From NCBI GenBank assembly GCA_014904985.1, contig MU129042.1, positions 96,362 through 160,347 of the forward strand: a stretch of DNA of 63,986 bases, read 5' to 3'. The notes below the pieces were generated by a model. It was given only the letters and a program-made list of their open reading frames with translations. It ran no database searches and was not told the DNA's origin. The position numbers and the translations under genes are program-made. Positions 21,933 through 33,659 of the stretch are shown piece by piece. Every line of letters starts with the position of its first letter. Within the stretch, counting starts at the first letter, position 1. Origin of the DNA: Hydnum rufescens UP504 (Eukaryota > Basidiomycota > Agaricomycetes > Cantharellales > Hydnaceae).

Positions 21933-23960
21933 ATGAACGTCACCCTCGTCAATCTCTTTGGTGGCGCGTTCTTTGGCAACCTCCTCACTGCCCTGTTAGC
22001 CTCCTCCAGCCTTAAGGACGCGCGCGACAGGGCTGACCTGATGTATTCGTCAGATGCTTTGGTGTCCTCACTATCCAGACCTCTAGCTATTATCATGCAT
22101 TTCCAAACGACGGGAGGCCGGTGAAACTGGTGGTATGTCTCCACATCCCGTCGGTGTGTGCAATCATCGTCATTATCTTTCCCTTTCCCAGGTAGGCTTT
22201 TTATGGTGGGCGTCGCACATACATATATTTCGAGGCATATTCTTCATCATTGTAAAGGGCTTTGGAAGCTTTTCAACTGTTGGTATCTCCTTTTCGATGC
22301 TCCTCAACTATTTCCAGGAAATACGGCGGAGGCTTACTGTTCGTCAACACCATGTACATTATACAGTGCATGCTGTACCCGGTCTTTATATTGGTATATT
22401 ATCACAAATTACAACAATCCATTGGCTCTGGGGTGGTCGACATGGTGCGTATCCGGTGTATCATGGTCATTGACCGTTCCTTGCCCTACCGACCCCTTCT
22501 ACCCATGAAATCATGGGATATTTATAGGGAATTCTCAATGTATCAAGTCAGCGGAGTGAGTACTGAGTTGATTCTTGTTGTGGATGCCCTTATCTCGGCT
22601 TTGGCGCTATCTACTTTAAGTTGTGCACATCAGTCACCGTACCGACATTCATGGTATATCGTGTCTACTCTCGTACGTCTTGCCACATATCCTCCCTGGA
22701 GAAGCATCGCATTCACAATTCCCCTTGATTTCCATAGTGAGCGCCAATATCTATGTGGGAGTGCTTGTGGTAGGTTGTAGCGTGGCCCTGATGTTGTAAT
22801 AGATGAGTCTGAAGGAGATCCATTACGACTTCGTAGCAATGCCTTGTGTTGGTTCAGTTCGGTTAGTCTTTCCGATTATGATCACTTGACGTTGTGCTTC
22901 TCTCTTATTCCTCCCCCGCGCCAGGATTTGGTGCCGGTTAGTGCTCATCTTCGTGGGTCTCGATGGACCGTGGCTTATTGTATTCCAATCAAATCGATGT
23001 TTTCGGATGGTGCAGCAGCTGCCGTCAGAGGGTATGCACTCCCATAGTCTCTTCGGCGAGACCACAGCTAACAACCTGCTGTAGGAACACGGTACGGGAG
23101 TTTCAAGCGCAGGTCAAGGACTGTATGTGGCTCATTATGTCATCGCTCACTATTCAAGTGCGTCATGGCCACAATCTATCCGCCGTTGTTTGTGTCACGC
23201 ACTCGCCTTCGCTGATATGTGGTGCACGGGGTGATTATTGTGAACTTTCAGGCAACGACGGATATTGTGATTGCAACATGTTTGTGTCTCTTATTGCGAC
23301 GTCAGCGGACCGGTTTCCACAAGTGCGTATGCTCATACATTTTCGGTGTACTTTACGAGTCTCTTTGTCTGATTAATCATCTCACGCGTCGCTTTCGTGG
23401 TAAGGACTGACTCGGTGATCAACCGTATGATCCTGTACACCATGAGCACAGGCTTGGCCACTAGTGTTCTGGCGTGTTTCCTTCTCGGGATGGTGCATTT
23501 CAACGATTTCCTTTCATTTTCAGTATAATAATGTTGGTGCTGAACCGACTATGAGACAGTTTGCCCAGCACGGGCCCCATTTTAGTGTACTTGTTCTCGC
23601 CATGGTAAGTACTCGATTTTTCACTCTCCTGTTCGTTCGAGAATGAGCGTATATACGTACAAGACTAATCCCTTGATCATGTTCTAGCCACTGGGCGGGT
23701 TCTATTCCGTCACGTTGCTTAGCAAGTACGTCCCAATAATAGGTCTCGTTCTATGCGCTGATGTGCGATGCTGAACAACTTAATCTTACGTTTGGCCTTG
23801 AAGTCTACATATGCGAAAGTCACTCCGGGCGAGGCTTTCTACTCCAACCCCCCTTGAACTGATTAGCTACTCGATCAAAAAGAGAACATGGCAGGGTGTG
23901 GGGGATGGGCGTGTGCGTCTCAATGCATATCTGGTGATCTTTATGACGTCAGGGGGATAA
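21933..23960 (+). CDS. DUF6534-type integral membrane protein, copy C
   Basis: Third member of the family, on the opposite strand to copies A and B. The ATG at 21933 gives MNVTLVNLFGGAFFGN, similar in position to the GGVLGN start of the others. Membrane segments include MYIIQCMLYPVFILVYYHKL followed by QQSIGSGVVDM, and ATTDIVIATCLCLLLRRQ. The family signature RTGFHK joins by a phase-correct intron to TDSVINRMILYTMSTGLATS and VLACFLLGM. The end is PLGGFYSVTLLSN joined to LHMRKSLRARLSTPTPLELI, with the conserved LHMR/LNaR motif, and TAA at 23960. Exons between about 22100 and 22700 were only partly assembled. Role unknown. Confidence 0.8.
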
Positions 23961-24282
23961 GGCGATGGTAACTGATGCTGATCGGACCTCGTCTGTTTTT
24001 CTAGGAGGGGCACCAGGCTACAAGGATAAATATCGATAGAGAGGTGGCATCTGATGATGTGGATCAATAACCGATGGGTCGTATTTGATGCCACTCGGTT
24101 CTCCGGCTTTGCTTCGTCGCTTGCTCCAGTTCCATTCCTTGCTGTGTCGCCTAATTCCACGAGAAGGCGGTGTAGTTCATAGGATTTTAATTCAATGGTC
24201 GACTTGTCGACTGCATCAACAAGTCTGAACTTCACATCAAGTCTCCACTCCCCTCACCTCCCCCCCAAAAAAAAAGAGGGCT
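23961..24282. other. intergenic; no gene supported
   Basis: A minus-strand frame covers 23867-24235 but overlaps the coding end of copy C and shows no recognisable domain. Confidence 0.35.
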
Positions 24283-25040
24283 CTAAATCGCGGCAAACCG
24301 AAGCTTGATATCACTGTTCTGATGACGGTAACCACGATAAAGCGGATTATTGAACGGCATGACAACTGTAGGCCAGATCACCGATTCCACGAACGGCAAG
24401 ATATTAAACAATGCTAAAATAAGAAGGCGCCGCCGTTGTATTAGAGAAAACGAGCTCGGCCCAAGGGCCAAGGAGCATCAAAAGACATTCCGCATGGCTT
24501 CTCAGGAAAAGAAGAAAACTAACCGGCGCAGAGCTGCGGAGAACAATCGCAGGGGATCAGGGATCAGAGAGGTGGTATGGCGTTAACACAGTGGACGAGA
24601 AGACTTTGTGCAAAGGATCGTCGTCCAAATTCGAAGCAGGGTCCGCACGAAGAGTACACAACGAGCGGGAACGAGGCGCAAGCGAACAAGTCTGATCAAT
24701 CAAATAGATGTACACTTAGGGTGTTAGCCAGAGCAGGAGTTAAAGTGAAAATATGAGCAGAGAACGGAGCAGCGAAGGAAGAGAACGCCAGGATGGACAG
24801 GCATCCCGTCAAATTATCGAGGCCAGGGGTGAAAATCCATCGTTTGGGATTCGAGCGAGCGGCCGCATGGATGCTGTCTTGAAAGTCATGACGGAGCAAC
24901 GGCTGGGAGAAATTTTGCGAGACCATAAAAATGAATGCCCTGGGGCCGAAGGGTCAGCGCTTTCATTAATATATTCAAGGGGGGAAATTGGAGGAAGTGC
25001 TACCGAAACACCCTCAGGAACAGTAGTCAAATACAACTAC
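24283..25040 (-). CDS. possible membrane protein fragment, unidentified
   Basis: Two minus-strand frames: 24809-25036 (VALPPISPLEYINESADPSA) and 24283-24471, the latter ending with a hydrophobic stretch LLILALFNILPFVESVIWP and a polar tail. A plus-strand frame (24753-25169) overlaps and cannot be excluded. No family recognised. Confidence 0.22.
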
Positions 25041-25554
25041 ACAGGTACGTATGTACGACCGCCGGAAAGAGTGGCTGATATCTTCGCTCGGTACGATTAT
25101 AAAGATCGAGCGTGCTGTCATCTTACACCAATTTATGTCTTTCTCCCGAGAAATCACCACGGTTGCTAACCACATCGGAAAACATTGGTTCTTTGCTGCG
25201 CCATATCATCCTGACTACTGCGCGAGCCGGGATGAGTGATGTCAGTCGTCATTCTGTCTTGGGCTCAAATTGGTAATCCACAACTGGGCCCGCATGTGAT
25301 GACTAGGGTCATAACACATACTAAAAAAAACACATTCAGTATCACTTAGGAAATTGTAAACCAAGGAAGTTGCCAAAGTGGACCCGAGGTACACTTTACA
25401 AAAATATTGAGAATTGGAGAAGTTATGGCGGACTATATATAGTAACAGATGAAAATGAAGTTCTACGGTAAAGTGGCAATTGATATATCCGCCAAAAATT
25501 TAAAAACAAAATAAAGCTCAGGAACTATAAGAACCGCCCGCAACACTGAAAACA

Positions 25555-27790
25555 CAATTTCCAGATTCTCTGGACAGATCCAACTTGGTCAAGAACATTC
25601 CATTAGCCCCGACGTACGTAACGCCCCCCCGGGATTTATCGTTGTCTCCCACTCTGCCGCGGTCTTAGTCATATCCCAGTCTGAGGTAATCCACGGAGCC
25701 GACTGGCTGCCAACCCCATTTTCTGAAATGAGAGGTATCATGAAATCTTCACATCACTGCTAATTGGCAACATCTAACATTAGGCCTGTAAGCATTGGCC
25801 TAAAAGGATTTTGCACTAGTTGTGCGGTGGGCGTGCCTCGTGATCATCGGCCGTGCGCATCACATCCAGAATCGACTCTGGGGGAGGCATCGACATGCTT
25901 CTCCGCGGAACCGATCCATCGACTCGGCGGATGACGGACAGCGACACGTGAATACTGTCGATAGTGCCACCACCGCGCTTCCTGAAAGCAGAGCGCATGT
26001 GGAGGCTGCAGAGGGCGCATTAATAGGGGAGAGTAATCGAAAAAAGAACGCGTACCTTCCAAGCAAGGCCATCGAGTGCAAACGGACCCCCATTATTTGG
26101 ATTGTGACCACACTAATGGTGGTTCCGGCCGTGACGAACTGCAAGCATACTGTTAGTATTCTCGTCAGTGATCATGATTGGGAAAGCCATACCATGACAA
26201 AGGAGATCAAGGACACAATGCTATGTGGGTGGCAATTGTCAAAAGACCGACGTTCCAGAGGATTTAGACATACCTAGTAACAAGGCCGGTGCTTATGGAA
26301 TATTGCGCAATACGTTTTATAGCCGCGTCAGTGCTTCCAAACAACGACTATTAGAATAACTTCTTTGAGAATACCGAAAGCACTGACCTTTTAAATCCGG
26401 TGCGGCTTCGATAAAGAAACGCGGTTGTGCTCCCCGCGATTCCTAAATCCAATACCGCATCGGCCGCCCCGTGAAGAGCTACGAGCCATATGTCCTTCAG
26501 GAACAGCTCTTTCCTTCCCGCACCACCCTACATATATTCGCGGGATGGAAAATGGGTTACCGTTGCAGTAATAGTAGTAGAGACGTACCAAATGCTTATA
26601 ACTGGGAATGAACGTTGCTTTGGAATGGGCACCCATACAATGAGACTGAAGTCGACTTACAAACGGAGATCACTAATTAGAAAAAGAAAGAATGCGTGGG
26701 GGGCGTCAGACGTCAATATCGTGTGAATTAATACATGGATCATCACGCACCGCACTTCACTATAAACACCAGTACCTGATCCCTCGATTAGCGTGATGTC
26801 TTGGTCACATAGTACTATACTTTACCATGACGAACAGCGCATACGAGTTCCGGGATACTAGGGAATAGTGTGAAGAGCGATGAGGATTTACAGTAAAGAG
26901 AAACTAACATCGATAGAGTCTCCACATATAAAATCCCTGAACTAAACCAGTCAAAACATTCTATAGCGACCATTACGCTTTAGTGGACTGGGCGATGAAG
27001 AAATATGATGATTCTCACCCCCAACGCTAACCAGAATGATTGCAGCCTACCCTCGATAAGTTAACCTCCTAACAACGTTCAATGGTGATAAAGAGAACAG
27101 ACCACAGTATATTCGCTTTCTGCGGGTCGTAGGAAGCCATCACAATCTGGGTGACCTCCATTGTGAGCAAGGTGAGCCTGTACAAAAGATTGAGATGTAA
27201 CAATGATAGCAAGATCGTCCCAACTTACATCGATAGTGCTCAAGTATCCTGTGCACGAGAAGGGCCATGAGTGCGCAGAAGTGCCCTACTATTAAATTTG
27301 GCCCACCATACGACGGTGACCTGTTGAACAGCACGCGGTGGGAATTAGCGTCGTACTCAAATCGACATGAGACTGAATACTTGCTAAAGTCCTAGTTCTT
27401 CGGGAATCATTTGGGAAGCGAGAAAAGTAAAGAATTGTCTGGGCTGTAGTAGCTCCAAAAATTCTGCCATCACGTCTTGTCAAGAAATCGCAAGCGAGGG
27501 CACGAAGAGGAGGAAATCAAAGCCTTGATAGCTCACATATTTCCAAGAACCCCTCCGAGCAAAATGCCCCCATTAGACCCAGAAGTAGGCCGCATAGAGA
27601 GAGGGAGGGGTGGGGGAGGTCGAAAAGCGGATTCATTCGTTTCATATACATTTCAGGAGATTTTGTTTCGGGGTCGAAACAGGAGATTAGTACGCGTTTT
27701 CAATTCAATCGGAATATCCCAGTATCTAGCATGGTCCCGAATCTCATGTAGTAATATAATTATCATTTCCATCATTGATATCACCTCAAG
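25555..27790. repeat. segmental duplication, copy 2 (partner 17040-19260)
   Basis: Second copy of the block that carries a DUF6534 gene plus its flanks, same orientation as copy 1. The 25041-25554 stretch before it has no supported gene. Confidence 0.8.
25816..27595 (-). CDS. DUF6534-type integral membrane protein, copy B
   Basis: Paralog of copy A. Exon 1 from the ATG at 27595 reads MRPTSGSNGGILLGGVLGN. Splicing at GTGAGC leads to RDGRIFGATTAQTILYFSRF. The segment ALHGAADAVLDLGIAGSTTA FLYRSRTGFKR (26400-26490 region, minus) is the characteristic transmembrane-plus-RTGF motif. The C-terminus reads MRSAFRKRGGGTIDSIHVSL and ends with a stop at 25816. Compared with copy A the tail is diverged. 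Some mid-gene exons (26500-27200) were not assembled with certainty. Confidence 0.8.
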
Positions 27791-27795
27791 GGTTC

Positions 27796-28575
27796 TCTCG
27801 GACGCCGTGGATCTAGGAAGGCTCTCACCAGGCTGGCATCTGTCCAGAGCATTTCTAGTCCACAATAAGCTCTGTCTCTTGTGCAGTTATCCAGCCCAAC
27901 CTACTGTATTGGTGATGGGGTGAAATCTTATCCCGGAAAGCAATGAGCCTGCAGCTTGCCACAGTTAGACTGGATCGATCATTATTACAACATACAAAGA
28001 AGACTTTGACTTTGGGCAACATCCGAAAATTTGGTTCGCCTGGCGACCGCGGGCTTACGACCAGGCACTGGGCCCGTGACTTGTGACATAACTGTACGTC
28101 TATATGTTGTGACCATTCTATGCCGGTTGTTGTAAGAAAATAATTGGACCGAGCATTGATTACGGAATCGACCGAAAATGGCAACGACCCCTATTTGGGC
28201 CGAATGACGGAGACAAGCGCAACCACACTTCGTGTAGTAATGCCGTGCCACAGAGCACACTCGGCAATCTGGACAGACTGTCCGAGACCCGCCGAGAACA
28301 TTCCACCTCTTTCTTACTGGTACTACTGGCACTCAAACATTCTCATACTTTCATGCATTTTCTCTGATCTCTTGTAAATACTATAAAAGAGTGAGCTTAG
28401 AGTTCACCAACAAATATCACATCTTTCATAATATCCTTCTGCTATTTCACCTGAGCATTCAGGGCTCTCCAGTCTGCCGAATCCACTCACACCTGCTTAG
28501 TAATCAGGGGGAAACATCTTTTGATATCATAGCCTTCACTAGGTTATGGACCCATCACCACTGTCCTGGGAAATG
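27796..28575. other. no gene supported
   Basis: Mixed short frames only. A TATA-like region (ACTATAAAAGAG, 28379-28390) precedes the gag fragment and could be retroelement leader or LTR sequence. Confidence 0.35.
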
Positions 28576-28955
28576 AATTTACCCCTTGACATTACCCACA
28601 CCATCAGTACAGCTATGAGCAATGAATTCAAGATTAGGATAACAAAATTAGCCACAGATGGGGCTAATTGGGTCACCTACTATGACCACATTATGTCTGG
28701 ATGCAAAGAGGCTCATTGAGCACCTTAAAAATGATGCAATCATGTCAGATTATCTTGGTTCCAGTACAATTGATGGGGTTGTGCCAGAAGCATGTTGGAA
28801 GAGGGATGAGGTGATGATCAAACAATTGTTGGCTGGCTTGGTCCCAGATATGGTATTCCAGCTGGATTAAGGCTGGGCTGAAGGCAAAGGAAGTCTGGGA
28901 CCAGCTCCAGGCTTTATAAAAAGGGAAATTGAGATTAATCCAACTCAGTCAGCCA
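28576..28955 (+). pseudogene. copia-type gag fragment
   Basis: The translated stretch EFKIRITKLATDGANWVTYY followed by DHIMSGCKE matches the gag opening of fungal copia elements (KL..DG.NW..Y). It loses frame after about 130 nt and is cut at about 28955 by the terminus of an array element. It differs in sequence from the gag at 3002-3986. Confidence 0.6.
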
Positions 28956-30090
28956 CAAATGTAGGTCTAGTTAGATATTATGAGCCTTGCATTTATATAG
29001 TCTAACTAGAGGTTTTGATGCTGGGGCCCCTGGCTACATGATTCTGTGATTAGCGGGCCCTGTGTGGGACTTAGACTGGCCACAGAACTTCAATATATTG
29101 GGTTAGGCACCTTCTTCAGTCACCTAATCTCAGACTTGCACAGTGGGCCATACATGCTTATCAGGGATAATGTGTTCCATTTATAATTATTTATCTATTT
29201 ATTATCACTGCTACCCCTGGTCAGCAGGGTTTCATTCAGCAGTTCCATGTTTCATTCTTACTGAGTTGTGTATTATTTATTTATTTATTTAAAAATTCAC
29301 CACACCCACTGGGGTGTGGTACTGTCTGTAGAAATCCAAGAAAAAAAAACTACTTACCACACACCTGCTTGTGTGGTACTGTCCATAGAAATTAAAAAAA
29401 AAAAAAACTATCTAGTAGCACCACATACCTGCTTGGGTGGGTGTGTGGTACTGGGGGTGTGGCCTTCACCATTGGGTGGGTCATTTGGATGGGTGGGTTG
29501 CTGTTGGGGTGGGTTGTCATTTTGGGCACTCCAGCTTGGATCCTACAATAATAGTGTACATTAGTAAAAAAAATTTTGAAGGCATGCAAAAGGAGCAGCA
29601 CAAGCTGCTCCTTTTGCATTGCTGTACATATAAAAATTCAAAAAAAAAATACCTAGTAGCACCACACACCTGCTTGGGCAGGTGTGTGGTACCAGGGGTG
29701 TGGCCTTCACCATTGGGTGGGTCATTTGGATGGGCAGGTTACTGTTGGGGTGGGTTGTTGTTTTGGGTGCTCTGGTTTGGATCCTACAATAATAGCATAT
29801 GTTAGTAAAAAAAATTTGAAGGTGCACAAAAGGAGCAGCTTGCACTGCTCCTTTTGCATCACTGTACATATAGAAATTCAAAAAAAAAACCTTTGTAGTA
29901 CCACACACCCACTTTGGTGGGTGTGTGGTACTTGGTTGTACTGCAGTCATGCATTGGGTTTTGTGCACATCATCATTTGGGTGGGTGGTTCATTTCTTGG
30001 GTTTCTGTTCTCATGGGTTTTGTTTTGTGGGTGGGTTGCTGTTCTTGCAGTGGGGTTGCAGGTCTTGATTAGGAGTTGGTGGGGGCAAAC
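28956..30090 (-). mobile_element. array-family element fragment
   Basis: Starts CAGTCAGCCACAAATG and then a snap-back, CTAGTTAGATATTATGAG against TATAGTCTAACTAG. The shared phrase CTTATCAGGGATAATGTGTT follows at 29160, then microsatellite (ATTT)n at 29275, then two minus-strand hairpin/intron units (29543-29652 and 29784-29890). Interrupted on the right by the next element at 30091. Confidence 0.6.
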
Positions 30091-32941
30091 CAGTCAGCCA
30101 TAATTGTATATCTAGTTAGGCCCTTTTGCCTTGCTTTTATTCAATCTAAGAGCGGGTTTTTAGGTGGGGGCCCCTGGGGCCCACTGGGTGATTTCATGGC
30201 ATGAGACAAGGGGCCCCATGGAGCCCCTAGGGGCCCCTGGGGGCCCCTCACCTTAGACTGCTAGTGGGACTTAGAGATTCTCAGACTTGCAGGACAGCGG
30301 GCCATATGGGCTTATTGGGGATAATGTGTTCCACTATATGGTACATACCTGGTCAGCAGGAGGTTGAGGTTGAGGTTGAGGTTGAGATTGAGCACAGGGA
30401 GAGGGAGGAGCACTTGGTGGGGGGGCAGGTCACCAGATTCATTCAGCAGTCATTGCATTATTGACTTGTTTATTTATTTATTTAGAAATTCTATTAACAA
30501 AAAAAAATACCACACCCTTAGTGGGTGTCTGTAGGAATCAGAAAAAGAAACTACTTAGTAGCACCACACACCACAGGCAGGTGTGTGGTACTGTCCATAG
30601 AAATCAAAAAAAAGAACTACTTGGTGGGGGTGTGTACTGGTCCACAGAAATAAAAATAAAAATAAAATAAAAAAGAACTATTTAGTAGCACACCCGCCAT
30701 AGCGGGTGTGGTACTGGGGCATGGCTTGGCGGTTCACCTTTGGGCAGGTCATCTTGTTCATGGGTTTTGTTCCGGGATTTTGTTTGGGGTGTGGGTTCCT
30801 GTTCTCATGTATTTGTTCAGCAGCATTGCAGGTCTTCATCAAGGGTTCAAAAGAATACCTATGATAATAAGGAATAAGTTAGTAAAAAAAGAAAAACCCC
30901 GCAAAAGGAGCAGCACATGCTGCTCCTTTTGCGCGGTCGTACTTATATACGGGGAATACTAACCTTGAAAATTATCACACCCACCGAAGTGGGTGTGGGG
31001 TTCATCCGGGACTTCAGTGGCCTCATTGTGTGGGGTTTCGTTTATATGTTGCAGGAAATCGAGGTCGGGGGGTATGGGTGGCTGTGTGGTCCTGTGTTTT
31101 GCCCTGGGCCTGATCTGTGCATTTGTCGGGTCGGATATCATGCAGTAAATGTACCTAGAATAATGATATGTTAGTAAAGAAAAAAAAATGAAGGCAACGC
31201 CAAAAGAGCAGCTGGGGCTGCTCTTTTGGCATCGCGGTACAGCACATAATCAAAAAAAAACTCACCTACTAGTACCACACACCCGCTTTGGCGGGTGTAT
31301 GGTATGCGATTTCATCGATCATCGTTTCGGGGGGCGGGCACTAGTGGCTTGGGTGGCTGTGCATTGAATGTCACACTGGGGGCTCGTCTGTGTCTTCATC
31401 GGCTTGTCAGGTGGGTTTTCACGGAGGGAATGTACCTAGAAGAATGAATGATAATACATTAGTAAAACAAAAAAGAAAGCAGAGGTGCCAAAAGAGCAGC
31501 TTCTGCTGCTCCTTTGGCACTGGTGGGATTAGACATACCTGATGTCACCACACACCCGCTGAAGCGGGTGTGTGGCATATCTGATTTGCTGTCGTATTAT
31601 AGTTCTCGAGGCTCGGGGGTTGGGGTCTGATTGGCTGCGCACTCCATATTTCACTGCAGGCCTTCTCTGGCCATTCGTCAGATGGGGTTTCGTGGAGAGA
31701 GAGAGGAGCTAGAGTAAGGAGTACGTTAGTAAAAAAAAAAGAATTCAAGCAACACCAAAAGAGCAGCTGTTGCTGCTCTTTTGGCATTGTCGTACACCCT
31801 GCAATAAAAAAGACTCACCTAATATTGCCACACACCTGCCGAAGCGGGTGTGTGGCACCGTATTTGTTTTGTCATTGTAGAAGGCATGGATATTCAAGAG
31901 TCGGGGGTCTGGGGTGGCTGCGCACTGCCGTGTTTCGCCCTGGGCCTGATCTGTGCATTGGTCGGGTCGGGTATTGCACAGTGGAGGTACCTAGAATAAC
32001 AATACATTAGTAAACAAAAAAAAAATCCAAGACAATGCCAAAAGAGCAGCCGGGGCTGCTCTTTTGGCATCGTGGTGCACCGCATAGTGAGAAAACTCAC
32101 ATGATATTGCCACACACCTGCTGAAGCGGGTGTGTGGCACCGTATTTGAGGTGTCGTTGTGTATTTTGCGGATAGTCAAGGGTGTTCGGGTCTTGGGTGG
32201 CTGCGCGCTCCTGTATTTCGCGGTGGGCATTGTCTGTGCATTGTTCGGGTCAGGTTTCGCAGAGGGAGAAAGCCTAGAACAATGAATACATTAGTTAAAA
32301 TAAAATAACAGAAGCAACGCCAAAAGAGCAGCCAGGGCTGCTCTTTTGGCATCGTGGTACACCCCGTAACAAAAAAAAAACATACCTGATATTGCCACAC
32401 ACCCGCCGAAGCAGGTGTGTGGTGCCGTATTTGTTTCGTCCTCGTATATGTTGCAGAAAATCGAGGGTTGGGGGGTATGGGTGGCTGCGTGGTCCTGTGT
32501 CTCGTCCTGGACCCAGCCTGTGCATCGATTGGGCCGGATATCACGCAGTGAATGTACCTAGGATAAGAATATGTTAGTAAAGGAAAAAAAAGCGAAGGCA
32601 ATGCCAAAAAAGCAGCCGGGGCTGCTCTTTTGGCATTGTTGTACACCCCGTAATGAAGAAAACACACCTAATATTGCCACACACCTGCTTTGGCGGGTGT
32701 GTGGCACTGTATTTGTTTCGTCGTATGTTGCGGATATATGACCGTTGGGGTCTTGAGTGGCTGTGCCACCACCGTATTTCGCCCAGGGTCCCATTGGTGC
32801 ATTCTTTGGGCGGGGTTTCATGGAGTGAGAAGGGACCTAGAATAATGCAGATGTTAGTAAAAAATAATTCAAGCAATGCCAAAAGAGCAGCTAGTGCTGC
32901 TCTTTTGGCGTCGCAGTACACCCCATAAAAAGAAAACTCAC
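29543..32941 (-). repeat. array 2: ten intron-like hairpin units on the minus strand
   Basis: Intron-like segments (minus): 29543-29652, 29784-29890, 30859-30963, 31155-31265, 31436-31538, 31709-31818, 31991-32100, 32274-32385, 32558-32667, 32837-32941. Each has a GT donor (mostly GTGAGT or GTATGT), a TACTAA branch site, and an acceptor TAG. Sizes are 103-112 nt. From 31155 on the period is about 280 nt, with exon-like segments of 169-173 nt. Every intron holds a GAGCAGC/GCTGCTC stem-loop and every exon ends with a CACACC/GGTGTG stem-loop about 8 nt from the donor. In unit 31991-32100 the intron stem (32036-32069) starts about 31 nt after the donor. Exon-like segments share a weak peptide (NAQIRPRAKH..QPP) but lengths are not multiples of three. 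Confidence 0.8.
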
Positions 32942-33021
32942 CTAATAGTGCCACACACCTGCCAGGGCGGGTGTGTGGCACTGTTGTGCTTGCTTTGGGC
33001 TTGATGTTGAGTAAGATCCTA

Positions 33022-33596
33022 CTCAATGCCGGGACTTTCTGGGCTCGAAAGAGCACCCAATTAGGGCAGTACCAACTCATATGGATAGATAATAAATACT
33101 AAATATCTGTCTAAAACAGGTGGAGGAATAAATGATAGTCTGTTGGATTGCACTAAGGCACCATGTGCAAAGAGGAATTGGGCGACTTCCATGCATTATA
33201 ACTGGCCAAAATTTGAGTATCTTGGTGGGATGTATATATATTTTATGTTGATGAAACAAATTGGATGATCGCGCCAATTTTCAGTTTCTCGTGCCTTCAA
33301 TTTCCTGAATAGGAAATTGAAGGCACAAGAAACTGAAAATTGGTGCGATCGTCCAATTCGTTTCATCAACATAAAATATATATACATCCCACCAAGATAC
33401 TCAAATTTTGGCCAGTTATAATGCATGGAAGTCGCCCAATTCCTCTTTGCACATGGTGCCTTAGTGCAATCCAACAGACTATCATTTATTCCTCCACCTG
33501 TTTTAGACAGATATTTAGTATTTATTATCTATCCATATGAGTTGGTACTGCCCCTAATTGGGCGCTCTTTCGAGCCCAGAAAGTCCCGGCATTGAG
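33022..33596. repeat. near-perfect 575 bp palindrome
   Basis: Arms 33022-33306 and 33311-33596 with a 4 nt centre (GAAT). The few differences near the centre are transitions of the CG to TG/CA kind (CGAATT/CAAATT, GACG/GATG, CTCG/CTTG), plus one G indel. The arms are otherwise unique in the window. Confidence 0.9.
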
Positions 33597-33659
33597 TTGT
33601 TTGTTTTGATGATTACTAAGCTACCTCATTGTATATACTGTAAGACAACCAACAGGATC

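Noticed and set aside
24753..25169. A 138-codon plus-strand frame as a gene
   Set aside because: A minus-strand frame of similar length overlaps and neither shows a known family; recorded only as a weak minus-strand candidate.
29543..32941. CRISPR-like array of regularly spaced repeats
   Set aside because: Spacing of 280 nt, two different hairpins, splice signals and a clearly eukaryotic context do not fit CRISPR.
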